This document shows, one piece after another, positions 46,701-57,733 of a DNA stretch of 64,000 bases (position 1 is the stretch's first letter; every line of letters begins with the position of its first letter). The notes beneath the pieces were generated by a model. The model saw only the letters and a program-made list of their open reading frames with translations, made no database searches and was not told the DNA's origin. A program made the translations under genes and the position numbers. The DNA is from Epinephelus fuscoguttatus (taxonomy: Eukaryota > Chordata > Actinopteri > Perciformes > Serranidae), in assembly GCF_011397635.1 (NCBI RefSeq), contig NC_064759.1, positions 12,792,428 through 12,856,427 of the forward strand. Reading direction: 5' to 3'.

Positions 46701-47049
46701 TCAATGGCCTACATGATGATGATGATGATGTGATGACGGTGATATTCACCTGGGTGAGATGTTCAGGGAGTCTGAAACCTTACAGGTGACCATAGTTGGG
46801 CTGAGGACGGTCAGCTCCACCGCTCGGTTTACCAATGAATTATTAATTTATAAGGTTTAACCCGTGAATGAACCTGTTTAAGTGTCTCCTGTTAGCTTAC
46901 AAAGCAATAGGAAAAAACATATTACACTTAGTGATTTAAGGTATTTATTAAAGGTGTTTTATATAGAGACAATCTGTTTTTGATTTGCTTAATTGCTTAA
47001 TAGAATTTGTATGATTTTAAATATAGCCTGATGATAGGCTAATAATAAT

Positions 47050-47277
47050 TTCCCTTTTTTGGACAAATCACAAATATTGTACTTTATTACTGCCCACTAT
47101 TTCGTAAAGAATACTTAATAATAATAATTATAGTAATACTACTACTTCAACTAATAATAATAATAATTGTTATTATTATTATATCATTATTTTTTATTAG
47201 TTTCCCTTTTTTTAATAAATCACAAAAATTGTACTTTATATTACTGCCCACCATTTCCTAAAGAATACTTTGTAGTA

Positions 47278-47318
<41 letters not shown>

Positions 47319-47500
47319 AAGAAGAAGATGGAGAAGAAGTTAAGTAGTAAGTATCATTATTATTGTTTTTTTTAATATGTTTCCTTTTTTGGACAAATCA
47401 CAAATGTTATATTTAATATTACTGCCCACCACTTTCTAAAGAATACTTAATTAATTAATACTTATCAATAATAATAATAATAATAATAATAATGAGGAGA
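47050..47500. repeat. Three tandem copies of a roughly 110-bp unit separated by AAT-type microsatellites
   Basis: The unit (TTCCCTTTTTTGGACAAATC, then a copy of ACTGCCCAC.ATTTC.TAAAG ending AATACTT) starts near 47050, 47201 and 47380. Each copy is followed by its own AAT/ATT microsatellite; the longest is (AAT)n at 47278-47314. The copies differ by substitutions and short indels, so the duplication is not recent. Confidence 0.85.
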
Positions 47501-47998
47501 AGAAGAAGAATGACTTAATTTGTGGAGCACTTTTCGAGCTGAAAGCACAAAGTGCTTTTCAAGGTGCAGAAAATACAAAACAACAGTGATACTAATAAAA
47601 CATAAACATGCACTACACCAAGATATACACTTAAACACATATATACCTGTAAGCATGTACACATAAATACATGGCGGCAAATACATACATACCAACCCAT
47701 ACACATAAAAAGTCTATCAACTGTCAGAAAGTTCCATTCTGCAAAAGTAACATTTCAGACGAGATTTATAGACATCAACAGACTCAGCTGATCTGATGCT
47801 CAGTGAGAGCAACAACTGAAAAGGCTCCATCACCCTTTGTCTTTAACCTGGACTCTGGAACAGTTAGAAGACCCACTAGCAGACCTGAGGGGCCTGTTTG
47901 GATGGTATGGTGTGAGAAGCTCAGTTATATACTCTGGTGTCAGATCATTGATCATCTTCTAAAAGTGACTTGCATGTCTTTTATTCATTTCCAAGCAG

Positions 47999-48265
47999 GG
48001 ACCGTTCCCCCCTAAAATCAAAAAGCCATATTTTTCCTCTTACCTGTAGTGCTGTTTATCAGTCTAGACTGTTTTGGTGTGAGTTGCAGAGTGTTGGAGA
48101 TATCAACTGTAGAGATGTCTGCCTTCTCTTGAATGTAATGGAGCTAGATGGCACTTGGCTTGTGGTGCTCAAAGGGCCAAAAAATACATAAGCAAAACTC
48201 AACAGCAATGTCTCTTTCAAGAAAAATATACATTATCAATTTTAAGGTGAACTGTTGCTTTAAAA
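47999..48265. mobile_element. Deletion derivative of the 30410-31908 element family
   Basis: It starts GGGACCGTTCCCCCCTAAAA and carries CCTCTTACCTGTAGTGCTGT, TCAGTCTAGACTGTTTTGGT and GAGATGTCTGCCTTCTCTTG, as in the arms of the elements at 14600 and 30410. It ends with TTAAGGTGAACTGTTGC, the reverse of its start. Only the outer arms remain. Confidence 0.8.
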
Positions 48266-51200
48266 TGCATTGACAGTGACTTGGACTTTGCTTAAGATAA
48301 GTCATCTACCACAGTGGATATCATGCTTTTGTGTTAATATGTTGCCTTATGGTGGCGTGGTTGGTGCAGCACAGACTTTTCAGATCAGACTGTACTTGTG
48401 ACTACACAACCACAAAAAGGACAATGCAGTTTAACAAAGCATAAATGCAGACGTGCTCACTGTGGCCTATAAAGATAAGTCCATCTGTACAGCATATGAC
48501 ATCATCTGGCTTTAGGTTTTTACAGCATAGGAAAATGAATGGAAACCAGCTATAAGTGGACAGGTTAAACATGCAAAATGAATCAGTGACAGCATTAATG
48601 TTACACATGATAAACAACATATTTCCAGAGTTGACCGAGGTCACACAAAAGCAACACGCTGACAAAGCACAAGCAACAGAACAAGAGTTTCCCTGCTGGC
48701 GTTTAGCTGATTCCAGCAGCAGCTGATCCAAACCGGCACAGACCTCAAATTGGATAAAGACTTTAATGGCATTAATGGTTGTTGAGGAGCAAACAACAGC
48801 TCGCGGTGGCATACAAGGAATGACACTAAGTGAATTTGAAACAGGAGCAAGAACCAACGCTCATGAGCACACACACAAAGAATGTATATGCTCTCCCACG
48901 TTCATCACACACTGATGAACATTTCCTCAAAAGGCACAGTGGGTACTTAATAAGTAAATGTTTCAAGGCATCTCTTACCTGGAATAGATCACTGACAAAG
49001 AATGTGGTTAACTTATCAGAGTGGGCGTTATTTTTTAATGGTTGACTTATCATTTGGAATGAGGTGATCCCACATACACACACACACACACCCAAATCTT
49101 ACTCCAGTATGTCATCATGTGTCCCAGGTACTAAGCCATGATATAAGTCATAAATATGTGTTTACATCACACAGTGGGCTGCGTTCAGACACACTGATCC
49201 ACAGATCAGACGGTTATGACAGGCCTGCGTGTTTATATACATCCACGTCTGAGAGGACGACGTGAGTCAGAATCCTGCGTTCACACTCTGTTCTCACGTG
49301 ACATTAAATGTACAGCGGCACAGATTTTGAGTTACAATATCTTTAAAATGAGTCGCACTTGATGTAAATGAACCTGTAGCACTCTGCTGAATTGAGTTCC
49401 CAGGTGTGCTGCAGTTTTCAGAGCCAGAAGAATGAGAAGTGTGTCCAGTTTAAAATGCGTAGGACATACTTGTTTTTCATGTGTTTGAATTCAGGTCAGC
49501 TGTTCCTTTTACCGTATTTTACCAAATTTTGTCATCATTTAAATAATGTAATGTTTATATCATCTGTAAAATGTTTTATTTCTAGGGTGTGATACATTGT
49601 TTTTGTCCATAAAAAGTGATTAAATGTCTTTAATTTCACTTTAATGGAGAGAATACTTACGCAGATTGTCCAATGTTCACTTTAACTATAAATTGAAAAA
49701 GAAAGTTTTTTATTGTTAATGCCCAAAAGGAACAAATAGGAACAAATAAATACTGAGTGAAATATCCCCTTAAATAAATAAATATCATAATGTTTCCATT
49801 GTTTTTAGTATGAGTGGGACCATTTAAAGGTCAAAGATCTAATCAGATGACCAGTGACCATAAACAGGAAAAGCGTGAAAAAACTAATGTTTTGGTTGAG
49901 TGGGAACAAATGTTAAAGGTCAGTGAGTGCACTATAGGGTGACACAGAGTCAGTGGGTGGTGATACAGCAGTGCTGCCTTCCCGAAAATAACAGTGACAC
50001 TGTAAGTGTAGTCATTTACTCTGGTTTGGCAAAGTTGACCACGTTGGGAAGAGTCATCTTTCCATCCCTTAGTTATTATCATCAGAGCTGCACTGATAAC
50101 ACTGAGGTCACGTCGGCAGTATGTTTTGTGTGAATGTGTGGATTCCAGCAGCCTAGACCAAGTCATTGTTTTACAAGTTACAAGTAAGCTTGAAGACAAG
50201 TCCAGAGTTTTAACCTTTAAGTTTCAAGTCCTAAACAAGTTATAACATGTACACAAATCATAAATGCTTTTTAAATTGTACATTTATTTGTCAAAAAAAG
50301 TTTGTGGGTGTTTAGCTAATGTTAGCTAAGCATTAGCTCGCTAACTACATTGATGTAAGCACCAACTTCCTGTTGTTTGTGACTTCAAGTGTTGAACAAA
50401 GTTGGAAGTTGTGTGTCATCACCTATTATTTTCCCTTTTCCGTTTGCATATTGCAATTTGTTTTTGTTAACCATCACATATTTGTTGTATGTGAACGAAA
50501 TCTTTGGGCTTGGGGGACTGTATCAAGTATTTTCAAGTCAAAAGGCTTAAGTCTAAGTGAAGTCACGAGTGTTTGGTGTTAAAGTCCAAGTCAAGGTACA
50601 AGTCTTTTTTGATTTTCTTGAGTTGAGTCTAAAATTGTTAAATGTGTGACTCGAGTCCAAGTTACAGAACTTAAATCCACTTCTTAAATTTTGTTGTAAA
50701 TCTTTCCTTACAGTTTCTTGGAATGAGTAGTAGAAATAGTCACAAAATCCCTGACTAGTTTAATTAGATACACAAGTAAAAAAGTTCTGTGTTGTCATAA
50801 CCTTGGTATTTCTAAAACCCTGGCCATGACCCTACTGTCATGTGCTTCTGAACACAATGAGAGATATTTATAGCACTAAACACTCCTTATATTTTTGCTT
50901 TTTCAATCTTAATTAATGCAGAACAATAAAAACACGTTCACCATTGTGTCTGAACTACTCATCCAACCCTAACAGACCTGTATTCCCACATGTGGAACAC
51001 CTGTAGGCAAATGGAAATATTTTTCAGTAGGGCTGCATTCCCTCTGAGTAACCATATGTAATAGCAAACACACCATGATTTCAAAACATAACACACCCAG
51101 CTCTTGGCAAATCAGCTCTCAGGTTTAAAGCTGTGCCTGGGAAGCTGGAATGATATGGAAACCCAATCCCACCCATGGAAAGTATGCTCGCTCATAATTT

Positions 51201-53164
51201 ACAGTCTAGCAAAACAGGTATACAGTACACTGCATGCAGGTACTGTACAGGTTTGGTCACACTGGATGGGAGGTGTAGTTTCATGGATGCTGCATCTGGT
51301 TCTACAGCAAATATTGAAGGCGTGACTTCGTGCCAACATATTTGTTCCAAGTAAAGAAGTTCAGTTCCCAGGAACCGAGACACGAAAAGGGCTTTTTGAG
51401 GTCCTTTGTAGATCAAACAAACAATGGCACCACAGGGGGTCCAGTAAGTCTGTTAAAATCAGCAAGAGACCTGTACACTTGTGAGACGCAGACGCCACTG
51501 TGCTGCCTCAAAATAGCCAAACACAATCTTGTTACCTGTGCCAATGTGCCAAAAAGGATGCGAACACATAAACAACGCAGGGAGGTGGTGAAGTCTCCCT
51601 CCAGGGTGCTGGCTTTCATCTCTTTTCTCAAACGTACCAAAAACAAATGCCTGAAGTCATAAAAATGTTTTGGCATGAAACATAAAGGCGTGGATTTACT
51701 CCCGTTACGGTAAAGAGATTTTTCTGAGATTTAGATATGAGTTAGATCAGCAGTGGCAGGTGTTGATATCAGATCTTATCTCATAAACATTAAGTAGTTC
51801 GGCAGAAGTTTCCTTCAACCTGTTTTCACAAAGATCTCAGCTGACCCTGAACATTCCTAACATGCCTCACCCTGTGGTGCTCCTGGCACCAACAAACAAT
51901 CCATCACAACCTGCAGTGCCCATTACGAGAGACAGACTGTGTCTCAACGGCATAAACCTTATCACACAATTCAACTTTTAACAAACAGATGTTATTAATT
52001 TGTCTGAAATCTCTGGAGGGCGTGGGCTGTTTAGTATTTTCATCTCTCTGAGGTCTGTTTAATGAAGGTTTGCAAAACTGGAGGCCCAGATTATTCATCC
52101 AGGTGTGTGAACAGAATAATAGTGTACATCTGTGAATACTGCCACAAAATGGATGCAGGTCTCCGCTATGAACACATCAGCTCAGTTTATTTCTGCCCTG
52201 CGCGATGCTTATCACACAGTTATGATGAACAAAAGCAACAGGGTGGCAAGAGATAAGAGGGCAAAACAACAACACTGGCACACCCACACGCTCTGCTGCT
52301 CAGCTGGAACAGCCTATACAGTCATAACATCGTGGTCACGGTGTGTTTGAGGGTAGTAGAGCAAACTACTGCTGGAAAATGCTTCATTCCCTACAAGGCC
52401 CGAAAAGCTACAGGTGGATAATCGCTGGATGACTTTCTGTACATTAGTGCTGCTTTTGCCCCTTTCTTTCTTTTAACATTGTCTCCTCCATGTTGAGTTT
52501 TAGATGCTTCCATTAGGGCGGAGGTTTTGCCTCCCTAAATGTAGCACTAAGCATTACAGATCATCCTTTGTCCCGTCTGCTATGGTTTATCTTAACCAAC
52601 AGAGACCACTAATCCATGATTTACCCCCGACAGTGTGTGATACTGGGTAGTACTGTGTGTTTTGTTGTACGTATGACTACTGTCTGTATCTAAAATTGCC
52701 CCTCAAGGACATTAAAGTTTACCTTACCTTACCTTTGTGTCTCTTTGTGGTCATTTTAAGTCTCATTAGTTAATCTGAGTAACATTTTGCAGGTGAAGAA
52801 TATAGAGGGGCCCCAATACAGTACCTTGAGCCCCTGGGCCTGTGCCCAGTAGGCCCATCGATGCCTGCAACTACAAAAATATTTCTTTACCTGAGAAATG
52901 CTAATGAATAACTTTTCTAACTGATCTAGGTCACTCTATGTGGACAGCAACTAAAGGTTACAACCTAATACCATTCACAAATTACATGTTTCTGCATATA
53001 TGACGTCACCTCGGCAACTTGTGGACCAACATTTTTGCTAACTTTCCCAGTTGTTCTGATTTGAGGTGGCGTTAACTTTAATTTTTGGAGTTGGGAACTC
53101 ATGTTTCCGAATATTCCGACACCACATGAATGCAGGGTGGAAGGAGGGCCTGTGCTGTTTAGGT

Positions 53165-53435
53165 CACTGGGTCCCAACTGGTCCAGCCACAGAGTCCACA
53201 CTTCTCTTTAGTCATTAGTCCAAGGTCCACACAGTTTGATATATTTAGCGTGAAACTTGCGTTTGGCCATGTCGTCGAGCTAGTTTACTGTTTCTCTCAA
53301 GTAGCTGTCCTTTAGTCACTCACTCTACAGCACTTCAAAATAAAAGCTCTGTGCTGGAAATTCACTGTACTCATGTCTGCGAGTCACTTGTGGTCCACTC
53401 AGAATGGACCGCGACCCACCAGTTGGGAACCACTG
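53165..53435. mobile_element. hAT-family MITE with 8-bp target duplication
   Basis: The left terminus CACTGGGTCCCAACTGGT and the reverse complement of the right terminus, CAGTGGTTCCCAACTGGT, match at 16 of 18 positions. The flanks GTTTAGGT (53157-53164) and GTTTAGAT (53436-53443) agree at seven of eight bases, the target-duplication length of hAT transposons. The 271-bp interior is non-coding. Confidence 0.8.
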
Positions 53436-54541
53436 GTTTAGATGTCACACTGTTACACAAAAATGTAATTGGTACACCTGAAGAAATAACGGATAAATCC
53501 TTTTCTCACAGCAGACATAATGACATAGCGGAAAGCACAAACATGATTAATAACATTAATGATGGCTTCATTCTGTTGAAATGCTCCAGCAGGAAATGCA
53601 GCAGGCACGGTATCAGGACCTTGGAAGAGCCCACACAGAAGGAAGCTGTAGATCTAATTAATGTTATTACTCACACCTGTGCTTTCCCTGCTACGACATG
53701 TTTAAATGTCTCCTGGGCCACGGTAATTTGTCTCTTCAACACCAGTGTCTGAGATGTAGAAAAGACAAAGCTATAATCAGACCATGTCAGGTACAGGACA
53801 CACACAGTCGTTGTCACGGTAATAATAACTATTATACGCTTAGCGAACTCCTGTAGGCGGTATTGAAAAGCTCATACAACACACTTGTGTGAAACTCAGG
53901 CTTAGATAACAAACCATTAATTCCAGGGAAGCACCGCCCTGCAGCTGAAACAAAAACATGATCCATCTCTATTATCTTGTCATATGCCTCTTGAAGATGG
54001 CGATATATACAGTATTGTTAATTTGTAGTGTTTGTCGATCACACGGAGCGTTAGTACAAGTCACATTTTACTCTTTTATTTAGAATAGAGCTGCTATCAA
54101 CTGGCGTAGGTGTCTTACAATTAAATTAGTATTAAAACTGCAATAACAGATTTTCTGGTCATTTTTTGGAGCATCAGAAACAGACTTGCATTTTTAAATA
54201 TTTTTTTCCAAAGTAGAACTGGTGTGTGTATTACTGCACATCAACTTACATGTAGGTTAAAGATTTGTTGACTTCCTCCAACAGTGATCTCTTCCAATGA
54301 AGCCAACTGAGCCTCCGACGAAATCCACCAGAATGTGCAAACACTTCCCGCTGTAATCTCAGCCTCAGTGGGCAGAGAGCCAGCGACATCTGACGTCCTT
54401 CTGTTAAAGAGAAATGTTGAAAACTATGAGGAAATTGCACATGTTAAAATGTGTAAAAACAAAACTATGCAGTCAAAGTAGTTAACATTCTGTGAACATT
54501 AAAAAGGGCAAACAAAGAAACATCAGTTCAACGTCATAGTT

Positions 54542-54547
54542 TTATTG
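54542..54547 (-). terminator. Candidate cgn poly(A) signal
   Basis: AATAAA on the minus strand, 3.2 kb after the cgn stop. It sits in AT-rich sequence and would end a long 3'UTR. Closer signals cannot be excluded. Confidence 0.35.
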
Positions 54548-57500
54548 TTGCCAGATTTTCCATAGAAAAAATTCTACATTGTGAAGTACAGTCACAGTGT
54601 GATTTCTTTTTTTGTTATAATTACAGCATATACCAGCATCTTTAAATTCAACATCTTTGTACTCAACAGTCTAACAAATCAAATTAATTAGCATTTTCCA
54701 GTTTGACTGAAAAGACTGGAAGGAAAAATAACATTGCAGCAAAATGAAATACAGTTATTATTGCTCTGGCTGATTGTTCAAACTGTATACAAAAATCAAA
54801 TCGAGACTCAAAACAACAACAAAAAAAATCTACAAATGTTAAATACAAACATTTTACAAAATCATTCAGGTAAGAATTACAGTTACAAAATTCTTTTTAA
54901 CAATTTTAAGGCATCATAATGAAAATGATGAAAATATATTTCAGTGACTCGCTATTAAGGAATGCATAGATATAGTGCAGCACCTACAAATACACTTAAG
55001 CTTTTATTAGACAGGCAGCGGCATCACAGAGGTGAACATTTGGAGCCACTGAAACCCATGAGGTGACACCAAAACCAAAAGACGTAACTGGATTTAGGTG
55101 ATTCGAATATGCTGTTGAAGTTCATGGGCTAGTTTAAAACTTTGTCAATATGGAGAGTTAAGGAATCACATGCTGATATACTTTGGTTTTTTATTTTGCA
55201 GTTTATATAACTAATTACCCAATATGCATTGACTCATACCAGTACATTTAACATTGTGAGTTCCACAACAATCCTGTTTTAATGTGTTATGTATGTATAT
55301 ATGTTAGGTGATTCATTGTTCTTCAACTAGGCTGGTTGTTCTTTTCCTTTAATTAGAAGGAGTACATTGATTTAGAGGAACAAAGCATTTATTGGGAACA
55401 AGTTTTCTCAACTTCAGGAGAGACCCTAGGCACCCACACATTTTCATTCAGTTATAAGAGTTAATTCAGACATAAAAGTTCAAGGTAACCCTTTGAAAAT
55501 GGCTATGTTAGTTGTTCCCTCGCCGAAATCTAGCCTAACTTTCTTGCCAACATGGCTAGAACCAATGGATGCCTTGAGCACTGATCACACAGAAAATGTT
55601 TTAGCAGCTGGAGGAGGCTTTTTGTAATGGCTTTTCATGAGAATTTGCTCACAATTTCTATGTTGTGACACGCCTCGTGTTTCTGTGCTCTAGGCGCCTG
55701 GTGTATTTGCTGGAGCGCTCTGAACTCCTGAAGTTGAAAAAACCTAAACTCAGAGTGGAAAAGCGCCCCACGTCGTCTTTTTTCCCATTATCCAATTGGA
55801 TGATCTGAGAGGCGGGCCTTCTGTGGTGGTCACGACAACAAGTTCACAGTTGGTAAACAATGGAGGAGAAACTGATGGTAGCGACTGCTGGATACCCAGA
55901 GCTTTATGGCCCGATGATAGACAGCAGGTTGTCAAACTGCCCCCGAGTCATCCTAAAATATGACTGTAAACTGCCATCATGGAGGAGAACCAACTGGACC
56001 AACTGGTTGTACTCACTGTAATCCATGCTCTTTTTTTTAGGGTCTCATGTACCCACACAAATCTCCGACCAACAAACTGCTGACAGTCTCTCACCCTCAA
56101 CCAAAACTACAGCAAGTACCCTCTGCTTGCTCATTTTAGCAACTAGCTACTAATTACTGAGAAAAAAAAATGGTAGAGTGAATACATGGGAGGGTTAGTG
56201 TAAGGACGTGATGGAGTGGTTGCCTGACAACAATAAAAAGGCACCGCAAAAGCTTTTTTTTTTACCAGTTGCATTCAAAAAATGCTGCAAAATGCTTTAT
56301 GTGTGATCGGGGCGTTAGGTTGTCTCACGTCACAAGAGACCACTACCTTTGTGCTAGCTCAAAAAAAAAAAAAGCATGCCAGAGCCTCTTAAAACAGTTA
56401 TGTTGGCATCCTATTATTTTCACTAAGGGAACCGGCAATCGTGATACCCCACCCCACCTTGGGGGCACCACTGCAGACAGGAAGATATTTGGCCATTATT
56501 TTACTTTGAAAGACAGTTTCAAACTTGACCACATAAATATTCTGAATGTGTCCAAGTGTATGTTGAAAATCTTTTTGATGCAGTAGCTGACAAGGAATAA
56601 AAGATCTTATATTTTCCTTGGTAGCTGTAAACAAGGACCAAAGCTGTCGCCTAAGCAACAGAATAGCAATGAAACTGTCTATACGGTATACGATATTCTG
56701 ACAAATGTCCCATCTGTCCTCAAAGTTATAGACCACAGAACCAAATGTCTGTTGCACCTCTAACAGGAAGCTGCTTCATACAGTGAACAATGACTAACAT
56801 AACTAATCAAACCTTCCCACCAATGTGAGGTTTCTATCACATTTATAGTTTTCAACAGTGTGTTTCAGGTGCTATTAGTGTCATATTATAATTCTTAATT
56901 CCTAGCCTGTGTACCGTGTGACATTAAAAACGTGAGAATATATTTTGTTTTAAGTAAACAAACTCCACATTTCATTCATTACATATAATATGCAGTACTT
57001 AAACCATTTGATTTGGTTAGGCAAAATAACTGTGAGAAAACCAGCATAAGATTTAAAGTGTTATATTGCTTATAGTTTAATCATGAATGCACTCAATGTC
57101 AGTGTTTGGTCCATGTTTGTTAGTAGCCCTACCTAATGTTTGTGCACACTGGGGTACAGAAGTTTAGTGATTTGATGGTTGTGGCTACCAACAGGTAAAC
57201 TGTCCAAACGAGTATTTTTGATTGTTCAGTCAAAACCAGACTTGGTACCGTAAGTGCTTGACTCAGAGTCTCAACCCTGAAATGGTTTGACATGCTGAAT
57301 TTGTATCAAAAAATGCAAGAGGTATTTTTCATTTATATCTCTCTCTGCTTCCAGCTTAATGTCTCTCCTTGCATTCCAGTTACTGACTTTGTGCGGTAGT
57401 TAGTTTTCATATGTTGGAGTACTTCCAACTGTACCATGGAGAACATCAGTGTAGGTTGTAGACTGAAGGAAACACCCTGAAATGCAGAGGATGTTTTGTT

Positions 57501-57733
57501 TCCTTCCATTCACTCTGGTGTGGAAAATCATTTACCCGCTAATGTCAATATAATATATCAATACAATATATCATTAGGTCCTTGCACCCCTCCCTCCTTG
57601 TCTGTAGTGTGTACCATTCTGCCTTTTGGCTTTAACTCCCAGTCTACAAAGCAGCTAACCTACACTTCCTTCCATTTGTTTCCCTAAGCAGTGCTACATT
57701 TTCCCACCCTCATCCTGTCCCTGAAGTACTGTC
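54548..57733 (-). other. Probable long 3'UTR and downstream flank of cgn
   Basis: No gene signal is seen on either strand for 3.2 kb after the cgn stop. Frames at 56269-56757 (both strands) and 55750-55935 are short and overlap each other. Part of it may be 3'UTR, up to the AATAAA at 54542. Confidence 0.4.

Larger units (their letters stand above)
46700..54541. other. Intergenic region between tuft1 5' end and cgn 3' end
   Basis: About 7.8 kb with no gene I recognise. Contents seen: a (GAT)n run at 46715-46731, a triplicated unit at 47050-47500, a solo MITE end at 47999-48265, a LINE-like tail (CCCCTCAAGGACATTAAAGT then CCTTACCTTACC) at about 52697-52732, a reversed trace of the CAAAGAGACAC repeat at about 52730-52870, and a hAT-like MITE at 53165-53435. 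The largest frames (53351-53752 plus; 48857-48402 minus) show no motif or splice context. Confidence 0.6.

Noticed and set aside
48402-48857. 151-residue minus-strand frame in the tuft1-cgn spacer
   Set aside because: AT-rich, Cys/Phe-rich composition, no motif, no splice sites in keeping with a gene. Probably chance.
53351-53752. 133-residue plus-strand frame
   Set aside because: Its first third lies inside a hAT MITE and the remainder matches no family I know.
54246-54440. 64-residue minus-strand frame just below the cgn 3' end
   Set aside because: Considered as an extra exon of cgn, but cgn already ends with the conserved NLQTSSC tail and stop at 57734.
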